From: a bacterium
GTDB taxonomy: Bacteria; Gemmatimonadota; Glassbacteria; GWA2-58-10
Length of the DNA stretch: 14,069 nucleotides
Assembly (NCBI GenBank): GCA_021372515.1
Contig: JAJFUG010000107.1
Span: 1 to 14,069, forward strand
Reading direction: 5' to 3'
Below, piece after piece: positions 13,843 to 14,069 of the stretch. The notes beneath the pieces are model-generated. The model did not search any database and was not told where the DNA came from. It was given only the letters and a program-made list of their open reading frames with translations. Numbering within the stretch: position 1 is the stretch's first letter; each line of letters opens with the position of its first letter. The position numbers were made by a program, and so were the translations under genes.

Positions 13843-14069
13843 TCACTCCTCCCGGTACTCCACCCGGTTGCGCTCACTCTCCCACAGTTCCACCCGGTCC
13901 GGTGCGACTCCCGCGGGCAGCTCGCCGGCGGACTGCTCGAAAATCGTGCGGGCCAGGTTCTCGGCCGTGGGGTTTATCCGGTCGAACGGCGGCACGCTGT
14001 TCAGGTCGACATGGTCGAACCGGGCCACCAGGGCGGCCAGGATACGCTTGAGGCTGCCGAAATCCAGGC
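13843..14069 (-). CDS. queD: 6-carboxy-5,6,7,8-tetrahydropterin synthase (QueD/PTPS family), 3' part only
   Basis: The visible 75 codons are the C-terminal part of a QueD/6-pyruvoyl-tetrahydropterin synthase-like protein; the 5' part lies beyond the right edge. The frame reads LDFGSLKRILAALVARFDHVDLN, then PPFDRINPTAENLARTIFEQ, and ends VELWESERNRVEYREE. The DFG-LK region, the catalytic His of FDHVDLN, the NPTAENLA signature and the active-site Glu of WES are all typical of the family. QueD converts dihydroneopterin triphosphate to 6-carboxytetrahydropterin, the second step of queuosine and 7-deazaguanine synthesis, in the cytoplasm. The GTG at 14028 lies inside the conserved part and is not the true start. 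Fragment identity is firm; the exact subfamily (QueD or PTPS) is less so. Confidence 0.9.
   Translation of the reverse strand, partial: LDFGSLKRILAALVARFDHVDLNSVPPFDRINPTAENLARTIFEQSAGELPAGVAPDRVELWESERNRVEYREE

Overview
This is a GC-rich bacterial chromosome segment (about 65-70% G+C in most genes; 41 of 60 bases counted at 10801-10860). It holds nine complete protein genes and two genes cut by the window edges. I see no tRNA, rRNA, CRISPR array, transposase or phage gene. The makeup is a single-chain dimeric-type glycyl-tRNA synthetase, Tat-exported lipoprotein and TIM-barrel enzymes, a DUF4434 protein and a secreted protein with a periodic Asp-Ser-Leu repeat. It would fit an uncultured Gram-negative lineage near the FCB group (for example a Glassbacteria-, Latescibacteria- or Gemmatimonadota-like genome), but this placement is an inference from gene style and not proven.

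Layout from left to right. (1) On the minus strand, glycyl-tRNA synthetase (111-1439) is followed by the first codons of an unidentified gene that leaves the window at base 1; a perfect GC-rich palindrome lies between them. (2) A divergent promoter region (1440-1704) leads to a plus-strand MFS permease fused to a C-terminal HEAT-repeat domain (1705-3954), closed by a strong intrinsic terminator. (3) An AT-richer patch (about 4020-5536) carries a Fic-domain AMP-transferase-like gene with a built-in autoinhibitory motif; it looks acquired. (4) A secreted transglutaminase-like protein with a C-terminal FN3-like domain (5537-7327) ends at a terminator shared with a convergent minus-strand pair. 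That pair is a DSL-repeat secreted protein (8416-9081) followed by a Tat/lipobox sugar-phosphate isomerase-like TIM barrel (7420-8376). (5) Divergent from it is recG (9224-11341), the ATP-dependent branch-migration helicase. (6) A second MFS transporter (11501-12688) has a good sigma70-type promoter and a leader containing a terminator-like hairpin; a Tat-exported DUF4434 TIM-barrel protein (12735-13766) follows 46 bases later, probably in the same transcript. (7) The 3' part of queD (6-carboxytetrahydropterin synthase family, minus strand) enters from the right edge, separated from the DUF4434 gene by a second perfect palindrome.

Functionally the window mixes housekeeping genes (glycyl-tRNA synthetase, recG, queD) with transport and envelope genes. 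The envelope genes suggest uptake, export or breakdown of sugars or other polymers: two MFS permeases, a secreted transglutaminase-like protein, a lipid-anchored isomerase-like protein and a DUF4434 glycosidase-like protein. Nothing here forms an obvious new multi-gene system. The points that most deserve a second look are the MFS-HEAT fusion, the attenuator-like leader of the second MFS gene, the AGGGG/CCCCT palindromes at both ends of the window, the heptad DSL repeat protein and the AT-rich Fic gene.
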